Below the pieces are notes generated by a model. That model saw nothing but the letters and a program-made list of their open reading frames with translations. It was not told where the DNA came from and made no database searches. A stretch of DNA of 64,000 nucleotides from Microglena sp. YARC. Taxonomy: Eukaryota; Chlorophyta; Chlorophyceae; Chlamydomonadales; Chlamydomonadaceae. A program made the position numbers and the translations under genes. The stretch spans positions 31,312,019-31,376,018 of the forward strand of contig CM039463.1 of NCBI GenBank assembly GCA_022414725.1. Reading direction: 5' to 3'. This document shows, piece by piece, positions 10,840 to 20,911 of this stretch (positions are counted from its first letter, which is position 1; each line of letters opens with the position of its first letter).

Positions 10840-11535
10840 ATGAATAAATAAATAGTACGCGTTGTAACAAGACGTGAGGTTGAGGGGGGCAGCCTGTTTT
10901 CATATCTATTATAAATCTTATTTATTTTTGAGGTTGGACAAGTCCCTTTTGTCTAGTAGGCTACCCCTAGACTGTAGCACACATACAGCCAGGCGGTATT
11001 CCAATCATTACTTGACGAAGAAGTAAAAGGTACAAGGAGGAGGACAGGAGCAAGTAATCATATTAATAGTGATGCAGAATAATGTATTCAAATTCATATC
11101 ATATCTCTAGTGATGCAGAATAATTTATTCAAATGCATAATCATATTTATATTGATGCAGAATTATAAATTCAAATGCATAATCATATTTAAAGTGATGC
11201 AGAATAATATATATATATATATATATATATATTCATTATATGATTATACATACCGTATGTATATTACAGTCCAGGGGTAACCAAATAGGCTAAGGAGACT
11301 CTCCCAACCTCAATTAATTGAGATATCTCTAGACCACCTGGAGGGGCTATAATTGCAAGCACTTGGGGGACTAAATCCTTTCAAAGCAAAGCATACACAA
11401 CAAGCTTATTCATAACAAGCATATCCATAACAAACATATTCACAACACGCATATTCATAACAAGCATATTCGCAACCAGCATATACATAACAAGCATATT
11501 CACAACAAGCATATTCATAACAAGCATATCCTTCC
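10840..11535. repeat. Last intron: dispersed fragments and three short tandem arrays
   Basis: 10,840-10,905 is an inverted copy of the TCAACCTCACGCCTCG element. 10,920-10,990 and 11,255-11,330 are CTGTAAC-family fragments. 11,065-11,205 has about four 43-bp units with GTGATGCAGAATAAT. 11,205-11,231 is (AT)n. 11,395-11,530 has about nine copies of the 15-mer ATAACAAGCATATTC, ending just before the acceptor at 11,549. Confidence 0.75.
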
Positions 11536-11549
11536 CTCCACCATCACAG

Positions 11550-11829
11550 CTTTGACCCACTAGCTGGTGTTGTCCGGGGTCCCGTTCGACCACCTGGGAC
11601 CCTAGGGACCCCACAGCGAGCTTTGCTGCCCATGGATCCTGCGACGATTTTGAACCTGAACCCCCGACTTCGTGAAATGCTTGAGAAGGTGGTCGAAGGG
11701 AAGGGGTCAGATCGGAAGTCCAAGAAAAAAAGCAAGAAGGAGAAGAAAAGTAAGTATAAAAAGGAGAAGAAGAGCAAGCACGCTAAAAAGGACAAATCCA
11801 GCAAGAAGCGCAAGCCGGAGAAGTCGTAG
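11550..11829 (+). CDS. Terminal exon: Lys-rich C-terminus of the RS-rich protein
   Basis: An acceptor with a good polypyrimidine tract (CCTTCCCTCCACCATCACAG) precedes one base that completes the AG left by the previous exon (AGC, Ser). The frame then stays open to TAG at 11,827. The exon encodes FDPLAGVV, a Pro/Gly/Arg-rich stretch, MDPATILNLNPRLREMLEKV and a long lysine-rich tail (KSKKEKKSKYKKEKKSKH ... KKRKPEKS) typical of a bipartite nuclear/nucleolar signal. The phase match with 10,006-10,521 is the main reason for choosing this acceptor over CCCCACAG at 11,616, which would not fit. Downstream repeats begin within about 50 bp. Confidence 0.7.
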
Positions 11830-11839
11830 CTTATAGAAT

Positions 11840-13090
11840 TTGATTGCTACATGTTTTTCAGCTAACCCTGGGAAAGTCTTAGCTTGTTGGATTGGATCGT
11901 TCCTCCTTTTTCAGCCACCCCTGGGCTGCTTATAGCCTTCCAATTCCAAGCCCCCCTCCCCCCCGTGCAATACCTACGGAAACCAGGGAGCATAGTAAGC
12001 GGAGAAGACAGGTTGGGGACGTGACTGCCTTGATTTCAAGGTCTGTCACGCTATGGTGTCCTTAACTTCACGTCCTGTGAGTAACGGTTCTACACGGATG
12101 TAACATTTCCAATTTCAATTTCAAGGTCTGTCAGCCTCCAGGCTGCACAGTTCTCGCTCACCACTAGCGAGCGGAGTGAATATGAACTATATGAACACTT
12201 GTTCGCCAGTGCACCACTCCTTAGTACACCACGCCGTACTTGACAGAAATACACAACGCTTAAGCAAATGTACGGTAGTATGTTGCTATGCTACGGCATC
12301 TAGCTGTAGTATGGCGTGTTACATAAGGCACGAGTGACCAGCATGGGTAACTACCGTGCCAGGTCACGAGGCCCGTGCCAGCTAGTGCTGCCTGACGTCC
12401 CCGTCAGGCAGGCCCTCGGTATAACCGAAGCTTCTTCTGTGCTACTTAATAGCTGACCTACCGTGTAACATGATCGAGTACCAATATCATCGTATTACTA
12501 ATAGCTGACCTACCGTGTAACATGATCGAGTACCAATATCATCGTATTACATATGTAGACAAAAATAAAAATAATTGTTACAAGGTTCTATACGCCAGGT
12601 ATGGCGTCTAACCGTCTGCACATTGCAGTTAACAATACCCCCCGTGCGAGAACCACGGAAACCAGGGATTTCTAGAGCACATATCAGTACAGATTCGAAC
12701 CGGACACATCCGGCTGTATATTACCTACCGTATGTAGACAAGGAGATAGAGTAAATAAAGCACTCATCCTCGTTCCTTTTCTGGCTTTCTCCGCCCTAAT
12801 CCCTTCCCACGCTACACGTCCTTGGGGGGCGCTTAACATGGAAATACTGATTGGCCACATGTAATTTTAAAGCTCTCTCGCTTGTAGAGGACATCCACAA
12901 CTGCACAACAGTTGACTGCGTTTTGTGATACTACATCTTAGAACGCTATTATTGAACCTGAACTTGAATTTGAACTTCAACTTCAACTTGTTTATATAGC
13001 TTCAGCCAGCAATTTGGCTGCTCGCCGTTTTTGGCAGTAAAAGGATCGTTACCAGGAAATGGAAACGCGAACAAAACACTTGTTTAACGC
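11840..13090. repeat. Intergenic region with dispersed repeats and one direct duplication
   Basis: 11,930-11,995 belongs to a family ending ACCTACGGAAACCAGGGAG, also at 1,430, 12,640 and 20,565. 12,440-12,548 contains two adjacent copies of a 54-bp unit (AATAGCTGACCTACCGTG ... CATCGTATTAC). 12,955-13,080 is a GCTTCAGCC-family element. I see no gene in this stretch. Confidence 0.6.
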
Positions 13091-13092
13091 TT

Positions 13093-13330
13093 CTCTCGCT
13101 CACCATATGCACCCAAACACTAAGTCACTAACCAGTGGAGGATGGACCATATGCACCCAAACACTAAGTCACTAACCAGTGGAGGATGGATATGAAATCA
13201 TGCGATGTTATTCACCGGGTTTTTCCCGTTCACCTAGAGTGATTTAGAGTTTAACACTACTCTCGCTCACCATATGCACCCAAACACTGACCAGTGGAGG
13301 ATGGACATGAAATCATGCGAAGCCGTCCAC
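13093..13330. repeat. Three copies of a CTCACCATATGCACCC repeat
   Basis: Direct copies of CACCATATGCACCCAAACAC ... CAGTGGAGGATGGA occur near 13,100, 13,147 and 13,268. Two are followed by ATGAAATCATGCGA. Confidence 0.8.
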
Positions 13331-13478
13331 TCAAGGAAGAAAGGGAAAATGAGACTTCTGAAGCCCTACTGCAAAAATGTCCAACGCTGATGACACATTT
13401 AAATACCCGTATTTGGTTTGAAGGTAGTAAAATACCTCGAATGCATATATGATATATTTGACCCCAGATATGCACTAA

Positions 13479-13686
13479 TTACATTACATTACATTACATT
13501 ACATTACATTACATTACATTACATTACATTACATTACATTACATTACATTACATTACATTACATTACATTACATTACATTACATTACATTACATTGCATT
13601 ACATTGCATTACATTGCATTACATTGCATTACATTGCATTACATTACATTACATTACATTACATTACATTACATTACATTACATTA
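13479..13686. repeat. (ACATT)n microsatellite, about 42 units
   Basis: About 208 bp of ACATT, interrupted by five TTGCATTACA variants near 13,592-13,632. Shorter (ATGTA)n stretches in the opposite orientation occur at 14,262-14,285 and 15,160-15,187; the latter ends a retrotransposon fragment. Confidence 0.95.
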
Positions 13687-13834
13687 CTAATATCATTTCA
13701 GCCGTCTTCCACATGTTTGAAACATAATCCCTTCATCAAGCCATTACCTAGAGACGCCCCAGCAAATATTACCCACGTGGATTTTGTTTAGAAGTTGGGG
13801 AGGTCAAACAAATGAAGATTTGACCGACTGTACT

Positions 13835-13940
13835 CAATTGGTAGTTGGACCCAGTGCAAGCAAACGGGCTGGCCCCCTCAACCTCACGCCTCGTAATAAG
13901 GCGTACTATTTATGTAATTATGTGTTCATTTACGGTGCCG
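13835..13940 (+). repeat. SINE-like dispersed element
   Basis: GGTAGTTGGACCCAGTGCAA, GCAAACGGGCTGGCCCCCTC, AACCTCACGCCTCGTAATAA and GGCGTACTATTTATG. The same core occurs at 30,935 and 61,360 (+) and inverted at 10,840, 54,590 and 55,960, usually with an ATTTATTTAT-type end. The consistent AT-rich 3' end suggests a SINE. I see no clear pol III A and B boxes. Confidence 0.6.
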
Positions 13941-14378
13941 AAGTACCTAACCATGCCATTCCCTGCCCTTACAGGCTGGCATTCTGAATTGCATCGGTCA
14001 GAAATTCTGACTCAGAATGAGGGGCAGAATCGCGCAGTTTCTGCCATTTAACTTGAAGCAGTGTGATGGGCGGCATATTTTGATGGCAATTGATCGATTC
14101 CTAGCTTGATCTGTGCTCTGTGGAGCTCGCGGCAGTCACTTCAGTACCCTACTACTCTCGGTACTTTCGGCCAGTTTTCGCCACAAGGCAGGCAGGGGTG
14201 GCCCCAGTCCGGGACTCCAAACCCAGACTCAGGTTGGGCGCACGATGAACGACTGATAGGTAGTAATGTAATGTAATGTAATGTAAGGTAGTAGTATAGT
14301 TAATGGTTGCTCAAAACGTTACGTCTCAAACACAGATTTTCGAAGGGCCGTTACGTATTAAACGTAGATTTTTGACTC

Positions 14379-14906
14379 ATGGGACGTACTTTAATGCTCA
14401 TGCTTCCTGATGAGAGAAGGGTTGGCTTTAAACGCCTCCGATACCAAAAATGGTTCGCAGCCAACAGCAATGATGAGAATGGCTTGATTCCCTTTACATC
14501 CGCCTTACATAAGCAGGATCAGATTCGTTCTATAGCACAGTTTAGAATGGGTTCCCATTGGCTGAACACAGAAAGAATGAGGGTGGTGGATAGAGCACAC
14601 ATCCCTCGCTCAATGAGACACTGTCAAATGTGTGGGTTCCAAAAACCTGAGGATGAAATGCATATGTTTGAGTGCCCTTTTTATAATGATATTCGCCTCC
14701 GCTACCAGAATCTGTTTACAGATATTTATAGGCATGTCCATGAGGATACCGACTTAACCGTATGGAATGTGGAATTCTGCGATTCCACATTCAGAACCTT
14801 TATGAATGGAAATGGCACTAAGTCTTTTTGGAGCAACCTAGCCGACTATCTTTCTACTTGTAGAAGAGCAAGACAGGAAGCCCTGGACTGCTTAGTGGCA
14901 CCGTAA
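14379..14906 (+). pseudogene. 3' end of a non-LTR retrotransposon ORF (zinc-binding domain)
   Basis: An open frame of 175 codons without a credible own start. Centrally it has MRHCQMCGFQKPEDEMHMFECP, a C-x2-C-x9-H-x3-C zinc-binding motif of the kind found C-terminal to reverse transcriptase in LINE-type elements, preceded by a helix with RSIAQFRMGSHWLN and followed by FWSNLADYLSTCRRAR. Reverse transcriptase and endonuclease domains are absent upstream, so this is a 5'-truncated copy, which is usual for LINEs. The 3' UTR-like sequence ends at 15,160-15,187 in (ATGTA)n. The intact reading frame suggests a fairly recent insertion. Confidence 0.7.
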
Positions 14907-15190
14907 TTTATTATCCCTTTTTTTCTTCTTGTGACTTCTCATTTGTTAGCTTCTTACCTCCGCCACTGTAAGTGGTTGAGATCTGGGTCCTGCTCTAAGG
15001 GGTTTAATACCTACGCCACCAAAACGGTGGTTGGGAGTTTGGTTTGTTTGTCCTCGACACACCCCTGATGTAATGGGTTTTTTTGCTTTGTGGGTGCTTT
15101 TTCTTTTTGTTTAAAGCACAGAGTCTCATACACCCTCGCGGTGTCAAGTAGACTTTAACATGTAATGTAATGTAATGTAATGTAATGCGA
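14907..15190 (+). mobile_element. 3' UTR and (ATGTA)n tail of the LINE fragment
   Basis: After the stop codon comes T/C-rich non-coding sequence ending in AACATGTAATGTAATGTAAT-type tandem pentamers. Several LINE families end in short tandem repeats rather than poly(A), so this fits the element's 3' end. Confidence 0.5.
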
Positions 15191-15339
15191 TCTAGAATTT
15201 GTCTCGTGAAACGTAGATTTTGAAAGCACTCCTGTTTCAAAACGTAGATTTTGAAGTACCCTTGCACAACGCTAGTTGGAAGATCTCCTCAGGATGTTGT
15301 GGAATGGGGTTGTCTTGGATCATCTATGGCCTGTCTATG

Positions 15340-15541
15340 TAGGTAATGGAATGGAATGGAATGGAATGTCATGATATTGCATTCTTTATTTATTCCGATT
15401 TTTCGAGGTAGGGCATGACCCTCAAGGTTGACATTCACGAATCATCTGTTTTTGTTTGTTTGTTTGTTTGTTTGTTTGTTTGTTTGTTTGTTTGTTTGTT
15501 TGTTTGTTTGTTTGTTTGTTTGTTTGTTTGTTTGTTTGTTT
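15340..15541. repeat. GGAAT pentamers and (TTTG)n microsatellite
   Basis: ATGGAATGGAATGGAATGG near 15,345-15,367, then about 22 copies of TTTG from 15,450 to 15,541. Confidence 0.95.
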
Positions 15542-16043
15542 ACTGATAAACTGACCAACCCCTGCTCTGGAGTCCTGGACAACAATTAGTGAACGTGACG
15601 ACATGATCGGAGTTCTTGTCCAACAGCTCGGCCGGGAATTCGGGACCCGTCTCAAACTCACTTTCAAGTTCACGAAATGGAATCTGCTCTGCCGTCCATT
15701 TTCTATACGAACCGCCCCGAACATAACGCTTCAACCTCGCATTTACCGTCGATCGAGCCTCCTTGTTGCTGCAATTGAGCATGCCAAGCCTCGGGCCAGT
15801 CAGTCGGGTCATGGAGCCTCGACTAAGGACGAAATCGGTTGAAAGGAGCCAGACAGGATGATCGGGTCTGCTTAAGGTGAGATAACAAGAACATGATGTG
15901 CTTTTCGCAATTTGGTCCTGGATGCGACGGGTCACTCGAGTTGCCTGTAACGGAGGACGTGGGCATGTCAATAAGCTGCTGCTGCTGCTGCTGCTGCTGA
16001 TTACATTTTTCCTGGTGCCCTGCTGGACTCCATATGTGCCCAC
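15540..16043 (-). CDS. Hypothetical open frame, possible gene fragment
   Basis: A 167-codon minus-strand frame overlapping a (CTG)n tract, which gives its poly-Ser. The C-terminal half (LNCSNKEARSTVNARLKRYV ... ELESEFETGPEFPAELLDKN) has a protein-like composition unlike the surrounding repeats. No domain is recognised. It could be a degraded transposon gene or a chance frame, as the N-terminal part overlaps a dispersed repeat at 15,999-16,080. Confidence 0.3.
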   Translation of the reverse strand: MGTYGVQQGTRKNVISSSSSSSSLLTCPRPPLQATRVTRRIQDQIAKSTSCSCYLTLSRPDHPVWLLSTDFVLSRGSMTRLTGPRLGMLNCSNKEARSTVNARLKRYVRGGSYRKWTAEQIPFRELESEFETGPEFPAELLDKNSDHVVTFTNCCPGLQSRGWSVYQ

Positions 16044-16361
16044 TGTTTGATGTAGTCATGCGGGACTTATGTGCTGCATGCACTTATGTGACTGCATTCT
16101 GTTATCAGGAGTGTGGTGTAGTCCTGTTTGTACTACCCATGTCTACTCCGCCCGCAGACAGTGAGCAGCCTGCAGGCTGGTAGACCAATCTAATCATGCA
16201 AACAAACCAAGTTTCCAGTCTCCTGCCTGCCTGAGCTAGCTCACTCCAGTTTACAGCGATGTGTTAACAATGGTAACGTGTGTGGCCGACCTGTTGTGTT
16301 GATGAGAGTTTGTATCGCAGGCCTGTGCAGATGACATGCTTGGTTAGTAGTCAAGGGGGTC

Positions 16362-16412
<51 letters not shown>
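15967..16412. repeat. (CTG)n, dispersed repeats and (CA)n
   Basis: (CTG)8 at about 15,974; dispersed family copies at 15,999-16,080 and 16,086-16,190 (relatives at 1,919 and 3,540); (CA)n of about 30 units at 16,353-16,411, with TGCAGATGACATGCTTG on both sides. Confidence 0.8.
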
Positions 16413-16414
<2 letters not shown>

Positions 16415-16463
16415 TGACATGCTTGTGTTGGCAGTCAGGGGGTTGGACAGAGACACACACACA

Positions 16464-16855
16464 CAGTCCTGTAGGGCCGTACCTCAATTTGAGTTGAACA
16501 AGCCCACATAACCAGAACGCACTGACTACCGGTACTCACTCTGACAGTCCTGTAGTGCCGTACCTCAATTTGAGTTGAACAAGCCCACATAACCAGAGCG
16601 CACTGACTACCGGTACTCACTCTGACAGTCCTGTAGTGCCGTACCTCAATTTGAGTTGAACAAGCCCACATAACCAGAGCGCACTGACTACCGGTACTCA
16701 CTCTGACAGTCCTGTAGTGCTGTACCTCAATACTAAGTGTACCAGCCCTCATAACCAGAACGCACTGACTACCGGTACTCACTCTGACAGTCCTGTAGTG
16801 CTGTACCTCAATACCAAGTGTACCAGCCCACATAATATGAGCGCACTGAATACTC
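16464..16855. repeat. 81-bp minisatellite, five copies
   Basis: CAGTCCTGTAG starts at 16,464, 16,545, 16,626, 16,707 and 16,788: an exact 81-bp period. As 81 is divisible by three, the array is open as a 27-residue peptide repeat on the minus strand. I see no splice or start signals and treat it as non-coding. Confidence 0.9.
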
Positions 16856-17140
16856 ACTCTGGCATGTCACCGATTCCCAACTCAACCAACCCAACCAACC
16901 AATACTCACTCTGGCAGGTCACCGATTCCCAACTCAACCAACCCAACCAACCAATACTCACTCTGGCAGGTCAACGATTCCCAACTCAACCAACCCAATC
17001 AACCAATACTCACTCTGGCAGGTCAACGATTCCCAACTCAACCAACCCAACCAACCAATACTCACTCTGGCAGGTCAACGATTCCCAACTCAACCAACCC
17101 AACCAACCAATACTCGCTCTGGCAGGTCAACGATTCCCAA
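16855..17140. repeat. 52-bp minisatellite, about six copies
   Basis: Units contain TACTCACTCTGGCAGGTCAA, CGATTCCCAACTCAACCAAC and CCAACCAACCAA. The array ends about 25 bp before the SMG1 start codon, so it lies in the promoter/5' UTR region of that gene. Confidence 0.9.
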
Positions 17141-17163
17141 CTCAACCCCAAGGATCAGCCAGC

Positions 17164-17226
17164 ATGGCTTCTCCTCATGAAGTGGCAGATGCGCTGAAGT
17201 CTGCCCTCTCCACAGCTGAGCCAGTG
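17164..17226 (+). CDS. SMG1: SMG1-like kinase gene, first coding exon
   Basis: The ATG has a good context (CAGCCAGCATGGCT). The exon encodes 21 residues (MASPHEVADALKSALSTAEP, V) up to the donor CCAGTG|GTGAGG in phase 0, matching the phase-0 acceptor of the exon at 19,479. Assignment to SMG1, the PIKK that phosphorylates UPF1 in nonsense-mediated decay, rests on the later exons, not on this one. The last 36 nt plus donor are repeated nine times downstream. The start is inferred: no upstream exon is needed to complete it. Confidence 0.55.
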
Positions 17227-17820
17227 GTGAGGTCCTATAGTTGTGTGTGTCCTATATAGGCACTGCAGTCTGCCCTCTCCACAGCTGAGCCAGTGGTGAG
17301 ATCCTATAGTTGTGTGTGTCCTATATAGGCACTGCAGTCTGCCCTCTCCACAGCTGAGCCAGTGGTGAGGTCCTATAGTTGCGTGTGTCCTATATAGGCA
17401 CTGCAGTCTGCCCTCTTCACAGCTGAGCCAGTGGTGAGGTCCTACAGTTGTGTGTGTCCTATATAGGCACTGCAGTCTGCCCTCTCCACAGCTGAGCCAG
17501 TGGTGAGTCCCTATAGTTGTGTGTGTCCTATATAGGCACTGCAGTCTGCCCTCTCCACAGCTGAGCCAGTGGTGAGGTCCTATAGTTGTGTGTGTCCTAT
17601 ATAGGCACTGCAGTCTGCCCTCTTCACAGCTGAGCCAGTGGTGAGGTCCTATAGTTGTGTGTGTCCTGTACAGGCACTGCAGTCTGCCCTCTCCACAGCT
17701 GAGCCAGTGGTGAGGTCCTATAGTTGTGTGTGTCCTATATAGGCACTGCAGTCTGCCCTCTTCACAGCTGAGCCAGTGGTGAGGTCCTATAGTTGTGTGT
17801 GTCCTAAATAGGCACTGCAG
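17227..17820 (+). repeat. 69-bp array of candidate 36-nt in-phase microexons
   Basis: Nine units of 69 bp follow the first exon. Each has TCCTATATAG, then GCACTGCAGTCTGCCCTCTC, then CACAGCTGAGCCAGTG, then GTGAG. The 36-nt block between AG and GT reads ALQSALSTAEPV, against ALKSALSTAEPV in exon 1, and is phase 0 at both ends. Variants include CTCTTCACAG (Ser to Phe), one GTGAGTCCC donor and one acceptor changed from TATATAG to TGTACAG that keeps AG. The last unit stops after GCACTGCAG. Confidence 0.85.
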
Positions 17821-19137
17821 TGTGTAGCATGTGTGTGCCAGAGTGTCAACCCGTGTGGTAGAGAGGTATGTTCATGTGTGTAGCATGTGTGTGCCAGAGT
17901 GTCAACCCGTGTGGTAGAGAGGTATGTTCATGTGTGTAGCATGTGTGTGCCAGAGTGTCAACCCGTGTGGTAGAGAGGTATGTTCATGTGTGTAGCATGT
18001 GTGTGCCTGAATGTCAACCCGTGTGGTAGAGAGGTATGTTCATGTGTGTAGCATGTGTGTGCCAGAGTGTCAACCCGTGTGGTAGAGAGGTATGTTCATG
18101 TGTGTAGCATGTGTGTGCCAGAGTGTCAACCCGTGTGGTAGAGAGGTATGTTCATGTGTGTAGCATGTGTGTGCCAGAGTGTCAACCCGTGTGGTAGAGA
18201 GGTATGTTCATGTGTGTAGCATGTGTGTGCCTGAATGTCAACCCGTGTGGTAGAGAGGTATGTTCATGTGTGTAGCATGTGTGTGCCAGAGTGTCAACCC
18301 GTGTGGTAGAGAGGTATGTTCATGTGTGTAGCATGTGTGTGCCAGAGTGTCAACCCGTGTGGTAGAGAGGTATGTTCATGTGTGTAGCATGTGTGTGCCA
18401 GAGTGTCAACCCGTGTGGTAGAGAGGTATGTTCATGTGTGTAGCATGTGTGTGCCAGAGTGTCAACCCGTGTGGTAGAGAGGTATGTTCATGTGTGTAGC
18501 ATGTGTGTGCCTGAGTGTCAACCCGTGTGGTAGAGAGGTATGTTCATGTGTGTAGCATGTGTGTGCCAGAGTGTCAACCCGTGTGGTAGAGAGGTATGTT
18601 CATGTGTGTAGCATGTGTGTGCCAGAGTGTCAACCCGTGTGGTAGAGAGGTATGTTCATGTGTGTAGCATGTGTGTGCCAGAGTGTCAACCCGTGTGGTA
18701 GAGAGGTATGTTCATGTGTGTAGCATGTGTGTGCCAGAGTGTCAACCCGTGTGGTAGAAAGGTATGTTCATGTGTGTAGCATGTGTGTGCCAGAGTGTCA
18801 ACCCGTGTGGTAGAGAGGTATGTTCATGTGTGTAGCATGTGTGTGCCAGAGTGTCAACCCGTGTGGTAGAGAGGTATGTTCATATGTGTAGCATGTGTGT
18901 GTCAGAGTGTCAACCCGTGTGGTAGAGAGGTATGTTCATGTGTGTAGCATGTGTGTGCCAGAGTGTCAACCCGTGTGGTAGAGAGGTATGTTCATGTGTG
19001 TAGCATGTGTGTGTCAGAGTGTCAACCCGTGTGGTAGAGAGGTATGTTCATGTGTGTAGCATGTGTGTGCCAGAGTGTCAACCCGTGTGGTAGAGAGGTA
19101 TGTTCATGTGTGTAGCATGTGTGTGCCTGAGCGTGTA
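17821..19137. repeat. 56-bp minisatellite, about 23 copies, in SMG1 intron 1
   Basis: TAGCATGTGTGTGCC, AGAGTGTCAACCCGTGTGG, TAGAGAGGTATGTTCATGTG; TAGCAT at 17,825 and 17,881 gives the 56-bp period. Copies are nearly identical, with recurring CCTGAA or CCTGAG and GTCAGA variants that suggest higher-order duplication. This clean array shows that good consensus quality is possible in this assembly. Confidence 0.95.
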
Positions 19138-19478
19138 GCATGTGTGTTCCTAAGTGTTATTTTTGTTTTTTATTTTATTATTGTGTTGTTTTTGTTTTTT
19201 GAGAGTCTTTGTCTGTGCCTGTCTGTGTCTTCGTCTGTCTGTTTCTGTGTCTGTGTCTGTCTGCATCTGCATCTGTTACAAAACTGGGCAGATGGAGCAA
19301 AGCAGCAATGCACGTTATCACCACCAGGGCTTAGCAGGCAATACAGGCAATACAGGCAATGCAGCAATGCACGTAATCACCACCAGGGGTTAGCAGGCAA
19401 TACACTATTTTTAAACATCACCTAGCAAGATTCCACACCTTATTCCCATCCCCTAACTCCCATAATTTGCCCATGCAG
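19138..19478 (+). other. Remainder of SMG1 intron 1
   Basis: T-rich and CTGTCTGTGT-rich sequence, then two CAATGCACGT(T/A)ATCACCACC copies at 19,307 and 19,364, then a normal acceptor (AATTTGCCCATGCAG). No exon is seen. Confidence 0.6.
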
Positions 19479-20060
19479 CCTCGACGCGTGGCCAAGCTCT
19501 CATTCCTCCACCAGGTCTTCTGCAACCCCTACAGTGCTCACAAGCATGCTGCCAAGGGGGCAGTCATTATGCTCCCCAAGTTGCTGCCCTTGCTGCACGA
19601 ACCCCACCCAGACATCCGCAAGGCTGCTGCCCTCACAGCTGGAGCGCTTGCAGCTGCTGCTGCAGCTGCCTCAAATCAGGCGGCAGCTCCCATAATGCAA
19701 CAGAATGCCGCTCACTCTCAACAGCAACCATGGCAGCAGCAGCAGCAGCGCATTCCTATGCAGCAGCAGCAGCAGCACCCACAGCAGCAGCAGCAGCAGC
19801 ACATTCCTCTGCAGCAATCTCATGTAAACTCTCAACAGCTCCAACGGCTACAACAGCAGCAGCAGCAGCACATTCCTATGCAGCAATCTCATGCTAACTC
19901 TCAACAGCTCCAACAGCTACAACAGCCGCACTCCCAGCCCATGCCAGGGCAGCCCTACCAGCTCCACAACCAGTATCAGGCTGACAATGTCCTTATCAAC
20001 TATGCTCTTCAAACTCTCTCTCCACCCTCAGGCCAACCTCCCCCCACGGCTGGTGTTCAG
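19479..20060 (+). CDS. SMG1: SMG1-like exon 2, helical repeat start and poly-Gln linker
   Basis: A phase-0 exon of 194 codons between TTGCCCATGCAG| and GTTCAG|GTGAGT. It starts with a HEAT/ARM-like helical segment (VAKLSFLHQVFCNP, MLPKLLPLLHEPHPDIRKAA) suited to the N-terminal alpha-solenoid of a PIKK. It then continues through an Ala-rich helix into a Gln-rich low-complexity linker containing a tandem peptide repeat (HIPxQQSHxNSQQLQ). CAG codons dominate the Gln runs. The exon end (QPPPTAGVQ) plus donor is tandemly repeated after it. The poly-Gln part is poorly conserved in any family and cannot support the assignment by itself. Confidence 0.6.
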
Positions 20061-20233
20061 GTGAGTTGAAGCACTCCAGCACTACACCCTCCCCCCACGG
20101 CTGGTGTTCAGGTGAGTTGAAGCACTACAGCACTACAACCTCCCCCCACGGCTGGTGTTCAGGTGAGTTGAAGCACTACAGCACTACAGCCTCCCCCCAC
20201 GGCTGGTGTTCAGGTGAGTTGAAGCACTACAGC
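20037..20233 (+). repeat. 51-bp repeat of exon 2 end plus donor, four copies
   Basis: CCCCCCACGGCTGGTGTTCA|G followed by GTGAGTTGAAGCACTACAGC occurs at 20,040, 20,091, 20,142 and 20,193. The copy at 20,193 has CTACAG directly before CCTCCCCCC, giving a 24-nt phase-0 candidate microexon (PPPTAGVQ). The copies at 20,091 and 20,142 lack an AG at that position. Confidence 0.8.
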
Positions 20234-20911
20234 ACTACGACATTTGATTTTGGACGCAAACTTCGCAGCTGTTTTTTTAACAACATACACATGAGTTGAA
20301 GTATCAGCACTTGCTTATAGGCATAAACTTCCACTGTTTCTTTTTGGGGCTACTCGAACCAGCTTCTAGGTAGCTCTATTTCCTTTTCCTTGGGTCAAAC
20401 CTGCAGCTGGATTGTGCATCTGACAGCTGATGTAAGAGGTATTCCAATGAAGCTGAACACTGTGGGCTTGAACCATTGGCTGGCTAGTGGAGCTGGCTGG
20501 AAGCTGCCATGCGTAGCCCCAAAAGTTGGATTGGGTGATGACATAGTTTTTAGCCAACTCTGGGCTGCTCACCGTCTTCCGAGTCCAAGCCCCTTTGTGC
20601 GATACCCACGGAAACCATGGTGAGATGGGGTTGGGTGTGGGTGGGTAGGGGGTGGTTGGGTGTGAAATGATTCAAAGGGGTAGGTGAGGTGGGTGTGGCT
20701 TTATGGAATGGGCGGTATCCGTCTTCTTACAACTCCCCCTTCAGCCCACCCCTCAACCAGAAGCGCCTGTCACCCCCCCTCTTTTATTAATTTCATGTTA
20801 TTTTAGTCATTTCAATGTAATTAAACTAACAAAAGTTAAAAATGTCTATCTGTCCTTCCCCCTCCCCTCCCTCTGCCCCAAACCTCCCCCTGCCCGCCCC
20901 AACCCCATCAG
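20234..20911 (+). other. SMG1 intron 2 with dispersed repeat copies
   Basis: 20,355-20,545 contains the GCTTCTAGG(C/T)AGCTC family and 20,550-20,615 the CCCACGGAAACCATGG family. GT-rich and then C-rich sequence leads to the acceptor CCCCAACCCCATCAG. No further coding sequence is recognised. Confidence 0.5.

Noticed and set aside
16435..16857. 27-residue peptide repeat on the minus strand
   Set aside because: An 81-bp minisatellite is a multiple of three, so the frame stays open by arithmetic; no start context or splice sites.
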